From positions 14,076,978 to 14,140,977 of the forward strand of contig JABAKD010000021.1 of NCBI GenBank assembly GCA_012845835.1: a stretch of 64,000 nucleotides of DNA. Direction: 5' to 3'. Positions 1-12,100 of the stretch are shown piece after piece. Positions within the stretch are counted from its first letter, which is position 1, and each line of letters opens with the position of its first letter. The DNA is from Undaria pinnatifida (Eukaryota; Sar; Phaeophyceae; Laminariales; Alariaceae). The notes under the pieces were generated by a model. It ran no database searches. It saw only the letters and a program-made list of their open reading frames with translations, and was not told the origin of the DNA. The translations under genes and the position numbers were made by a program.

Positions 1-41
1 ATCGACCATCCCCATTTTCTCTTGATTGCCTCGTAATACAG

Positions 42-131
42 GGGCTTCAGTGGCTGCGGGCTTACCGACGCGGACCTCCCCGACCTCAGGGCGTGTTTCG
101 ACAACATTGGACGCAGCGGCATCACATCCCT
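42..131 (+). CDS. LRR gene, exon a (N-terminal LRR seen in the window)
   Basis: 90 bp, reading GFSGCGLTDADLP then CFDNIGRSGITSL. The acceptor is ATACAG and the donor is GTACGT. Entry is after one base of a codon and exit after two, as in the following LRR exons. It is a little longer than the 24-residue norm and has two cysteines, which suggests an edge repeat of the domain. An earlier exon must exist left of the window. Confidence 0.75.
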
Positions 132-3100
132 GTACGTTTCCCTGTTGTTTCAAGTCTGGCAATCATGTCGTCATCACTAAGACTTGACGATTCAGGGGAG
201 TCTCACGGCAACCGATACTGTTAGCCGAGCAATGCCAGCAAGCCTGTTCAAAAACCTTTTACCGAACACATGGTTAAACCAACGGGGGAAGGAGACGGTA
301 CGATAGGCTTGGGCGTCATTTTCTGAAGATGGCCACCTCAGAATCTCCTTACCAAACCTAGGAGGTCTGGATCAAAACTCAAACCAAACCATGGAAGACT
401 TTTACTAAAAGCATTCCGTTAAAAAAATGCTGGCTCAGTATTAAGTCAACGCACATCTCCTGCGACACACGGTGGCGTTGTCCATCTAAATATTTAGATA
501 CAACAAGATCGATCCATATATGTAGATTGAGATCCATTTCTTTGTTGATTTGCAGTCACTTCACACGGGGAAACTACGCACGTTTGGACGGATTCGCGAG
601 GAAATACACTACGCGGCGAGACTAAGTTTGTTCCTACGCAGCGACGCACTGTATGCAACATATATTTCCGGACGTTGAAAACGATGTCAGATAACAGAGT
701 GGCAGATAGGGAAAACACTGCCCACTTCTGTCACTGCACTTTTCCATCGTTTCGCCACATAAACGTCACTTTCAAACTAATTTCTTCCTTCTTTCTGTGA
801 TGTTATGATAACAGACACTTTGACGCCACCTTTACAACTATAAGCACATCGACAGAGCCTAAAGACGGGTCAGTGTCACACTCACGAGTGTCGTCACGAC
901 GGCATTGGTCCTAAACGTTTAACTCGTTAAAAAAACAGTCGACTGGGTTAGTTGCGGAAGAATATTCAATCCGCGGGTGAACTGCCTCTTACCTGGCTTT
1001 CCTGTTTTAGGATCTTAAGCATGATATATATAATGTTGCTCACTTCAGTAATGAGACAGTGGTTTATCGCGCCTTGTGTGTGGCCAGTCTCCACCGCCAA
1101 CGATTATGTGACCAGCGTCGCTGTCACAGACACAAATATCTAAAAAAGCAGTTGAAATATCTTAGTTGATGTCGAGGACGGGAAAAAAAACGGGTGTCAA
1201 CTCTTGGTACAGTTATGCAAAATAAATGTAGCTGTAAATAACTCCAAAAGTTCTCTGTTGTGACGCATTGTCAACGAAAATCAAAATCGTAACAGCAACA
1301 GGCCGTCGTGTCATTCCGTGGAGAATTCATAAGGAGTGTCTTCTTAAGCACAGATAACCTCTAGAATATGTTTCGGGACGAATAAAATGCGACCTGAGTA
1401 GGATAAAAGTGAGCCCTTATGCTGCATGGAGAAAGGACCGGCAACTGTTCCGAAACCATTAACCTGCGGCACGCGTCGTCCATATCCTTCCTTCCCGCGT
1501 GGGCAGTCCCTGCTTCAGCTGGACGCCGCAGCTATCGTCATGTTGGTATTCCGTGTTGCTTTCCGGAGCCTCAAGAGGTGATATCATAATTGCAAATATA
1601 CCATGCCACGAGAAAAGAAGACAAAAGTGCGTGAAATGTTTCCGGAGACCAGTGGACGACGGTGCGGCCAGACGACTTGTTTACATAGTCTTCGTTGGGC
1701 TAAGGACAAAACTGTGGCCTGGGATCAAGCGTCGGCCGCCCATCCATCAATCGTTTCCCTCGTGCTTACATGTCGCTGGTGTTTCTGCTCCCCGTTTTTT
1801 GCTGCCCCTCGCGCTAATCAAAACGCGATACATGCCGTTCTGCAGGAGCATGAATTACAACAGCTTTACAGCGATACCTGGGGACCTGTTCGAGTCCATG
1901 GGCGCTGTGACGACGCTGTAAGTGTCGCTTCTGGTCTCCCTCTGTAGACTAACATGAAAGACAGCGGCACTTCCATTTCAAAACTCGATGCGAACCGGGA
2001 GTAATTGTGGAAAGAAGGGTTACGTTGCACTCGATGTTCTGGTCGTATATTTGGACTAGGGTCCGACGCTTGCTTTACGTTGGCATCTCAAAGGTTGCTT
2101 GTATGGCATGATCAAATTCTGTGTTGTGCGCTCAGCGTCCCGTCGTAAACCTGTAATACGTAAGGGTAGTCTCTGAAGGTGCGGTAGTGCCGTTAACGTT
2201 GTACTCGTCTCCGGGTGCGAACGGTGACTGAATAACATCGTCCATTATGTACTACCAGGTACTTGGTAAGTACATTGGTTGATGGTGTATGCCCCCAACT
2301 ATTTGACGATAGTTCAGCTTGCCATCCAACTTTAGCCACGACCCTGACGTGTACAGATCAACAACATGTTAGTACCAGGCGAATAAATCGCAAGTCACAG
2401 GGTGCAAAGGAAGTGCAAGCGGTGGACTAGGTTAACTGCCAGCTTAGTGGAAACCGTGCATGCGTCTCGCAAAACCATGTTTCAATCCAAAAGTCTGGGG
2501 GAAACCTCAATGGTACGAACAAAGGTCGGTCGTGGTCAGATTTGTTTTTTTTCGTGAGAAGGCTGGAATAGTGTTATTGTTTTAGATCTGAGGCAAGCGT
2601 AGCCCGAGAACATTCAACATTTCCGCTGCGTGTACGTTTCCTGTCCTGATCAACAATGATGACAAACAAAATCGCCCCGGGAGATCCGCTCGGCTCACAA
2701 GCTGTCAGGGGCTGACGTTCACGTTTTATCCAGTCTGATAACAACCGCCGTAATCCTATTCCTACCCCGCTTCCCCATACGTCACTCTGCAGCAGCACTC
2801 CTGTTTATTTGCCCTGCGACATTCCGTCGGAAAAGACGTTGCTTTTTATAAGATGAATGCTTTGCCTAAGGAATCGTCCTCCGAGGGGGGGGGGTGCATT
2901 TTTCGGGGCCAGACAATTGTGACAGGTTGTTCTCTTCATGCGTGGCTCTATCGTTGAGCATAATTCTTCAACGAGTACTTTGTTTTCGCACTAGCGGAAA
3001 CAAAGCTTGGTCGGATTGCCAAAACGAAAATGTTGTCGAAGTTATGTTTCTGGTAAGACATTGAGTCACCTCATGTCAGGGGCTCAGAAGCTTGTGCCGC

Positions 3101-6100
3101 ACTCATACCGTGGCCTGAGTCTAGAGCAATAGGTTGAGCGGAGAGCGGGTGAACGCGAAACGCCCGTCACCATACCACACGCGAAGAAAAAAAATAAAAA
3201 AAAAAAGTGTGGACACTCTTCTCTTATACCCACGATAGCGACGACGTCGATTGTGTCAAATTGTACACGTTACAGACGTCAATGAACGGTGGCTGATCTC
3301 CTCCAAGGTAACACTGTACATGCTTTATGGTCTCGCTTACCTATGCCTCTCTGTCTGTTGTTCTGTTGACGCTGCAATCGCCACTGGCAGATCCATAAAC
3401 AACAACGAACTCTCGACAATCGACAACGGCGCCTTCCAGCCTTTCGCGTCGTCCCTGGAAATTTTGTGAGTAAAGGGTTTTGTAATGAAGGATATAACCG
3501 GGAGCCTACGTCTTGTCAATGTCGACGGAAAATCGGATTCAGCGTCGCTATACAACACGCTAAACATTACGATGCCGTGCACATGTATCGAACTACTCGA
3601 CTGAAACCAAACGTTGTATGTAGCTACAAGTGCATGCTGTTATATTTCTTCACCAGTGGAAAACCTGAACCACCGATGTTTTGGTCGACCTCAGCCACCG
3701 AAGTTGTGGGCGCTTAAACATGTATCGATTTCCGCGTTACCGTAGCCCCAAGGATACTTCGCCCGTCTGTCGACGGCGGTTGCGTCACTTGGGGTCGCGT
3801 TACAGAACGCCAGGACACCGTAAACGGTCGTAAAACCCCACTTCTGACAAGTACATATGTCGCTGGTGATCAAAAGGGTTACTACACATTCTACAACACA
3901 TATCTATGGGCTAACTGGTCCTTGCTTAGTGATTATCACACCAAGAGTGTCAGCTAAAAACGTTTTGCAGCCGTCAACGTTGAGTCTACCGGGCATAGCC
4001 GACATGCTGAAATTGCGTCAAGTCTAAAGCAAACCTCGTGTGTACCACGAACTGACACTAAGAATGGTTACGCAAAAATGGCCGATACCTCGCCTGCGCG
4101 ATGTCGACCGTTCATTCCAAGCGGTCTCCCGAGCATCAGGTAGTTATCAGCTTGTTCAACGATCTCGCAACGCAATGCACGAACGAAATACGCGGATATA
4201 ATTGACTGCGATCCATGCACATGCTTGCTCAGGGACCTGAACAACAATCTTCTGGAGTCTCTACAAGCCGGTCTTTTCGACAACATGGTATTCCTCGACA
4301 CCATGTGAGTGCTGTGCTTTATATAATGAAAATATATATATACACTTCAGCTGTGTGATCAAATATTTTGTCGAAGCTTATCTTCGCAAGCTGTGTGTGA
4401 TACTCCGATCGCGCGTATTACAGGTTGTGTGTCCTCATTAGTTCAATGGTAAAAATCGCCGACTCCCCTTGCAACTACAGTGGTGCCATAAGGTTCAACA
4501 AGGTGATGTTAGTCAGTCTGTGCGCGGAATCTTTGAACCCGTTTCTGAGGGGAACAAAATATGACAGCTGTGGGAGGAAATGCATCCGTTTATCAAGTGA
4601 CACATGTCATGGTTCGTAATGACACCTGCACCAAGACAGCAGGTCGCCAACTCTCCCTCGTCGTCAGCAGCAATAAAACAGATCGACTCATCCACACCGA
4701 CGCGATGTAGGTTCTGTCGTGCGACCTGTGAGGGCGACACCACCATCACACGCCAGAGGCGATCTCGCTGGTGGCGAGCCATGATTGCGCCAGGCAATAC
4801 TAGGACGCCTAAAATTCGTTGTTTCATGTCTTAATAGGCATCTAGAAATGGAAGTGAAGGCAAGAGAGTAGATACTTTCCCGCATCAGCGATCATATAAT
4901 GTGATGCATTACAGGTCTTCTTGTTGAGTAGCCTGTAACGGCGACTTCACCCTTACGATCTCGCCGCGACTCCACGGCGCCGCGCTTTGTCGGCCGCGTG
5001 GTACAACCATGGCGCACCTGAAAAAATCTGTACGACTACAATTCGTACGTGGCGTCCCAGTATCGTAGGAAAATATGTATCTAGACTGCGTTGATACAGT
5101 AGATATTTGTCACCAACAAGATCAGCTTGCGGTATTAACAGGGCACCGGAGTATAGTTGAAGGTTTAGTGTCCTAGCATTATATGGTAGACTAATCTGCA
5201 CACGTGTTTTGATGGTAGCTTGATTCAGTCATTCAGGAACCAATCCCATGTAGTTGGTGGCCCATAGAGTAGATATCCGCTACAACCGAGGCGGGCTCGC
5301 AGCATGCATGATGCAACATAGGTTCTTTCACCCTAGCCACACTAGTCAATTCGCTAATCACGCGACCAAAGTGTGTTTTCAAGGGGAAGGCCTGCGATAG
5401 CAACCCGTCAGACTGCATATATATTATCAAGCAATATATATATTCAACTGTGAGATCAATTTATTTGTCGAAACTCATCTTTGCAAGCTGTGTGTGATAC
5501 TCCGATCGCGCGTATTACGGTTTGTGTGTCTTCATTAAGGATATAATTCGGCGACTCCCCTTGGAACGACAATGTAGCTATCAGGGTCAACAGGGTGATG
5601 TAAGGCAATCTGTGCGCGGAAACTAAGAAACCCGTTTCTGAGGGGGACAAAATCTGACAGCTGTGGAAGGAAATACATCAGTTTATCAAGTGAATCCTGT
5701 AAAGACGGCATATATATAGTGCAACTAGAATCTCTACTGATGCTGTGGGTGACAACACAGACTGTTATATAGAAGACACATACGCGTGTACAGCTCCCGA
5801 CAAACTCACAGCAGCAGCTTGGAGCTAGGATGTTGTTGGTGTTGATATCATCATGAACGCCATTGATTCAGCACAAGCTCCAACCATCACATAATATATC
5901 ATGTGAGGTAGTCTTGAAGCAGAAATAATAAACAGGTCGAACTTCATGTTTAGGCCATTATCGCCAGGCGCGCCAGGAGGGGCTCCGAATATTACGTACT
6001 CCACAATATACTATATTGGTATGATCCTCATTTATAGTTCACAGCTCCAGCCATACGTAACTACGGCATCACCTTAACAGTCATATCATACGAGTCTACA

Positions 6101-9100
6101 TGACGTACACTGCGATAGATTGCATCACGTACCTGGCAGTAGACTATCGTATTAACGATGTTATACGAGTATATACGTGAGTACAAAAAAAATATGCATT
6201 CTCCCAAAATTGACCGACATTTGTCAGGCGAGAGCCCTTTCACCCCTCGACCGACGGCAACTTTCAATAATTCACCTTGACTGACGGATATATACTAAAT
6301 ATTTGTGTGATACAATCGATTTGACAACCCTTAGGACCGCTGGGCATTCTGCTTTGCTGGCCATCACGTTGTCAAGTGCTGCGCTGGCAGGGCACCAAGA
6401 CCGCAAATGAACCACTTTTTCAAGCAACTGGAGTCCCTAACCTCGCACACCGACGTATACCACACGCACAGCTTCGAACGTGCGGCCAGATGCCCTCGTT
6501 TATCGATTTCCGGATCGTGGGTATGACCTCCCAATTGTCAAATGCCTGGCTTGGCAAGAAGAAAACACTCATGTGACTAGCTTGGCTGGCTACTCCAGGT
6601 ACTATCTTATGTTTCTCCACATAATCGGCCAGAGCCCCAGCTCGCTTGCGCTCAGCGTCTACTCGCGAGCATGAGACGAACTGCACCCGAGACTGGTCCC
6701 GGGGGGCTGTTTTAACATTTTCTACAATTCCCCGAGGTGACCGCGATTCATGACACAGACATGCTTCCTTCTCTACATCAAACACAACGAACGTCGACGT
6801 TGATAAGCGTTCGCGGGTTATTGTTCGGGTCGGAAAAGGTGGTCCAGTAGGGGACTGTCGGAACGGGAACGGGAATCCCGACTCTATTTCTCTCTTGACC
6901 GCGACTTCTCGACCCTGCCTCAACGTCAGCCTCTCTCGCACCGTCTACCGCTCCGGTTTATGGCATCTTGCGACCGTCCCGACTTGTTTCCCGTCACGCC
7001 GTAATGTGTATATCGACGTATCTCGTCGCCCCGTCCGCCTAGTTGTTCCCATCCCATCCCGACTTTCTCACACAATTTCTTCCATGCCGCAACTCACGTA
7101 AGTGGCAGATGTTCCATCCTTCTGAACATGGGTTGCGTCTTTTCCCCGTCATACGACTTTGGATGCAACTGGACTATTCCAACGTGGATTATTCAACCTA
7201 GGTATCATGTAGAGGAGATAGTCTGTTCAATTCATCGGTCCGTTTATTTCATGTATTTTGTAAAGCTTTGCCGCACATCCTCTTGTGATTGTGTGGTGAA
7301 CTTCAGCTTTCAGTCGATTAATATACGTATGCTGAAACTTTTTTGAACAAGTAAATCATACAGGATATATATTATCCGAAAATAATACACTCCAGCTGTG
7401 AGGTCGAATATTTTATCGAAACTCATCTTTGCAATCTGTGTGTGATACTCCGATCACGCGTATGACGGGTTGTGTGTTCTCATCAAGAATACAGGTCGGC
7501 GACTCCCCTTACAACTACTGTGTAGCCATCAGGGCCAACAGGGTTATATTGATCAGTCTGTGCGCGGAAACTATAAACCCAGTTTCTGAGGGGGACAAAA
7601 TCTGACAGGTGTGGAAGGAAATGTATCCGTTTATCGAGTGAATCCTGTAAGTCGGGTAACCGTTGAGGGGAGGGCGGAATTTTGAAGGACGTAGAGCCTG
7701 GTTTCGATCAAAAGCGAGCGGGGTTGGAAGGGGGGGGGGAGGCAGGGGGGCGGACGGGCGGGCAATTTGAGCGTGGAATCGATACATCTTTCAAGGGGAT
7801 GAATCTGACAGTTTTGGAAATAAAATAAGTATATGCATCAGTTTATCTTAGACGGGGGGGGGTTGGGGAGGGGGTGGGACAGGTGGCAGCTCAATCTGTG
7901 CGTGGAACTTATACATTTTTTCAAGGAGATATATGTGACGGTTTTGAAAATAATGCATCAGTTTATCATGTACATGATGGGGTAAGTCGTACAATCAGTG
8001 AATAGAGGGCGGAGTGTTCGAGGGGGTGGGATGGGGTGGGGTAGGGGAAGGGAAGGTTAGGGTGGTGGGGAAGAAGGGGGCGTTCGGGACGGGGGGGATG
8101 GGGAGGAAGGGGGGGGGGGGGGGGGGCAGCGGCATGGATGGCTCTAGAAAGATAATGAGATGATATCCAGTGTATTGTATTACCTTTTTTTTATTAAAGA
8201 TGAAAAAAGCGGCGAAGGCTCGTTTGAGCAATTGACAAATAGCACTTGGTGAATATTTCGACTTCTACACCCTTTGTTGTTCTCTTCAACCAGCGTTCTC
8301 CGTTGTGTCCCAACCATTCCGGACCGCATCTCACGGATATATTTTGATCACGTCCCCGACCAATTTCTCGACTGTGTTGCCGATCGTTTTCCCGACTATC
8401 TATGTACCCGACCGTTCTTGAAATATTCCCGGCCGATTTGCCAACAATTTTCAAGACATATTTTTCGGAACATGCACCAGACAGGTTTCCCGACCTGTTG
8501 CCAATTCATTCCATAGTCCCGTCCGGACAACAAATAGGCATCTCACGTCCCGTCCCGTCAGGAAAATCGTGTTCCGCCTCCCCGTTCCGCTCCCATCCCA
8601 CTGTAATCAAACGGGATCATTTTCCTATGCCGTTGCTTTGGAAGACCAAAAACGAGTTCAGTCTGCGGCGGGCTAACCGGCTAACGTCCCGCACCGACCG
8701 GTGCCGTCGTTACCGCACGTATATTTGGTTCTTGTCTTTATTTGTTATTTTGTTGCAAGCGTTATGAGGACAAAGTTACTATTTTATATTTTTCGTTGTC
8801 CTGAGCATGAAACCTTTACGAAGACGATATGTCGTTAACCCTGCGCCGTTCCAACAAGGCCAGACAAAATATCCACGTGAAGACCCAGGCTACGGTATGG
8901 GGGACCCTTTTTGGGCTTTTTATTTCAGTGGCTAGGGGTCACTCGCGCGAGTAACCCCTTTCTATTTGCGATCCTACGTCTTTTTTACGTTATATATTGA
9001 CGAAATCAATCCGCCATTCAAACGTAATTTAAGTTGTTCCAAAAGAATTGCCTACACCATTTTCAACCGTGAGGTACAGAGTCACTTGTGCGAGTGGCTC

Positions 9101-12100
9101 AAAAACACTAGTGGAAACGGGGGTACCCCCCGTACCGCAGCCTTGGTCTGAACGGTTACGTCCAGCGACGCCCGGATAACATGACGCCTGTTATATAGTT
9201 TGCCGGTTAGTCGACAGAGCTCAAACAACTGCCGTCGGTCAGTGTGGCAAATGATATTATATCAAAACTCGTGTGTCGAACGTTTCCGTTAGAAGCCATA
9301 AACCAAGCACGGACGAGGTCTTGTGTTGGACGATCTTTCTTTCAGACTGGTTGTACGAAAGGATGCCCCCTCATATGTCTGTGTCTCCTCGTGCACTTGG
9401 AGAACCTTTGAGTGTGTTGTCCTAATTCGGCTGTGATGCATGCATACCATTGGGTCCGTGAGCCACACCTTTTCACGGACTGTTTTTACCGCGTCTGTGG
9501 TAATGACGGTTGTTAACTTGAACGCGAACATCATACCCATCCTGACCCGACACAATATCAATATTAGCCGTTCCCAAACATCTTGTTTTCCCGTCGCTGA
9601 ATGCCCAGCTGCTGGCGATCGATGAACCGTGCCCAAGACGTAAAGCGGCTCATATATTCTCTCCATCAAAACGCATGTGTATATATATCAGTGCGTACAG
9701 GAGGCCGAGGAAAACCACAGGAGCACCGTGGAAACCTGAAATGCCAAGTAACTAGACTTACACGCGGACCGTCGAGCGACGTAACCGCAACTATCGCTCT
9801 GTCGCATTTTTTGTTTTTCCAACGTGGGACATGGACATCTGTTACAACGTGAGTGTTGTGAAACGGAAGGCCATCCGGCTATGTGGCGTGCTCAATTCAA
9901 AACATTGCACGCAAAACTTGTTTCATGCACACCGAGAGAAAGGTATATTTCATCGTCAGACAAGTCAGCCAATGACCTCCCCTATCCGTTACAGTGTATT
10001 GTCGCAACCCCCTTGAACACAACATCGAACTACAGCCGTCGAAATATTTTTTCAAGGTTTAACGCCCGTCCCGTTGTTTCTTAACAGCATTTTCTTGAGC
10101 TAGCTCGAGGCCAGCACGTGATAGAAACTCCAATCATCATTTGTCTCCCCCCCAATCGCCGCCCAATCTTGGCCAAATACGTATGGCAACAACCGCACTG
10201 TTGCTTAAATACAGAACCCCAGCAACGCGCAAAAACCCAGAAACAGGAAATATATAGGACCAAGATATTCTGGACTACCCAAAAGAAGAGAAAATGGAGT
10301 TAAAACAGCCTCGTCGTCAGCATTTCTACCGTGCCAACGAGGAAGCTCAGTACCCGCATCATTCTTACGATTTCATGCGCTTGCGTCCAAAAATGAGTTG
10401 CATCTTGAGAAGCCGGCGGCCAGGAGCTTGTTGTGCCCTGCTAAGGCTAAAACGGCCGGGCCTCCGCTTCTGATACCCCTGCAACACTCCCGCCCTCTTT
10501 CCCGCTTAGGGTTCCTCTCCGAGAGGTATCGGTTAAGCGAAGGGACTACTCCCGTACTCGCCTCGGTGGCAGACTCCTAACTGTTTATCAAAAGCGGTAG
10601 TCGGCCTCCCCCCATGTGCGTTGCTTCCTAATACCGATAAATCGAGACACAGGTTCAATCTTAACAAAGTTCGCACTGCATGTAACTCAACGTAGGCGGT
10701 TGGCACGTGTGATGCCTGATATATGTATCAGACCAACCATTTGAGGGGCCATCTACTGTATAACACGGCGAAAACGTCAGGTAAGCAAGATATCACTCGG
10801 TGACCTGGTCTGTCAGGTTTCCTTTTTTTGGCAAGCAGGCTGGGTCTTCTCTCCCGATCACGGATAAAGGAATCACCACCCAACGAGGAACATGTGTAGA
10901 CATTCTGTTCACGTCTCAGCAGGAGCTTTTCTGCTTGCCCTCTGTGGACCGACCGCTCCTGCACCAGCCCTTTAGTCTTACGTGGGGCATTCGATCGTCA
11001 CCCACCCAATTGTAGAAAACACTGCTCGCACGAATGTAACTTGGACTTCCGGCGTACCGACCCCACTTGACATTGAGCTATCACGAACGACACCACATCA
11101 ATGGTACCTGGTAAACAAATGTTGGCGCGTTTTCATGTTTGCCCTCCCATCGTCTCGTTGTCGGTTACGTGCGTCAGGTACCTTAACAACAATCAGCTGG
11201 CATCTCTTCCATCCGACATCTTCGATGATCTGGCAGAGATCACCTCGCTGTGAGTATCACCAGACGACATCCTCAAAAGTTGGCACATGCGATCTTCGCG
11301 GCTAATGTACCATTTCCGAAGTGAAGAATGGTCAGCACATTACAATAGACCGGGCGAACCACCGGGTCGCCTCTTGAGTCATTCAGACTGAACGGTCGAT
11401 GATTTCAGTAGTAATCGAACAGGAAGGGCAAATACCGGCAAAACCGGTGCCACGTCGACTATTGCTAGAGGCCGCAGCTGGTTTCACGGTAAAAATGGGG
11501 TTTTGGATGAATGAGGTGACACAGGTGTATGCATACCGGAACAGGCGGATCCCTCGCCAAAACGAAACCCTCACCATAGCATTGGTCGATCTGCATTACA
11601 ACTGCGTGAGGGAGACGGTTACATAAATCCATGCCCAATGGGCGCGTAAACCCTGCGGGACATGTCGGATTCGCGTTTTTCGTGTACGAGGCACTTGTAG
11701 TGGATGTCTGTCATCCATTACGGGAGAACACGATGCGGGTTAAGGCGGTTCTGATCACTTTGGTTTATACCTTCCGCACCCTCCACCATTTTGTGCCTTG
11801 CACATGCTCTCTTTGGAGTACGTACGGACCTTGATGGAAACGCCTGCTCTACTGCGAACCCTTTGAATTGCCGGCCTCCTGTACTAGACAGACGACACGC
11901 GGTGAACCCTTGCAGCGTTATGTACGGATGTTTCCTGGTATAGACGTTGTTTAGATATAGCGCTGTGTACCGTACACATCGTCGGTTGTCCCCATCTTGG
12001 CATAAATGCGTTGCCCTTCAAAATTATAATGTCGGGGAAAAGTGCACAGTACGCAGAGCGTAAAAATTTCGAGCTAACATTGAACTCGTCTCTAGCTCAA

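Larger units (their letters stand above)
4305..11177 (+). other. 6.9-kb intron of the LRR gene, rich in repeats
   Basis: Holds R copies at about 4329-4625, 5433-5705 and 7372-8195, C-rich degenerate arrays at about 6780-7100 and 8290-8620, and a complete T1 TIR element at 8881-9149. The parts 5706-6690 and 9150-11170 show nothing I can name. No LRR exon was found in it by eye, although short exons with weak signals could be missed. Confidence 0.6.

Noticed and set aside
4433-4505. tRNA gene suggested by TTAGTTCAATGGTAAAAAT
   Set aside because: It lies inside an R head. The A-box likeness exists in this one copy only, and no stems fit around it.
6420-6941. 173-codon open frame on the minus strand
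   Set aside because: No recognisable domain or splice context, and lies in a C/G-motif-rich part of the large intron.
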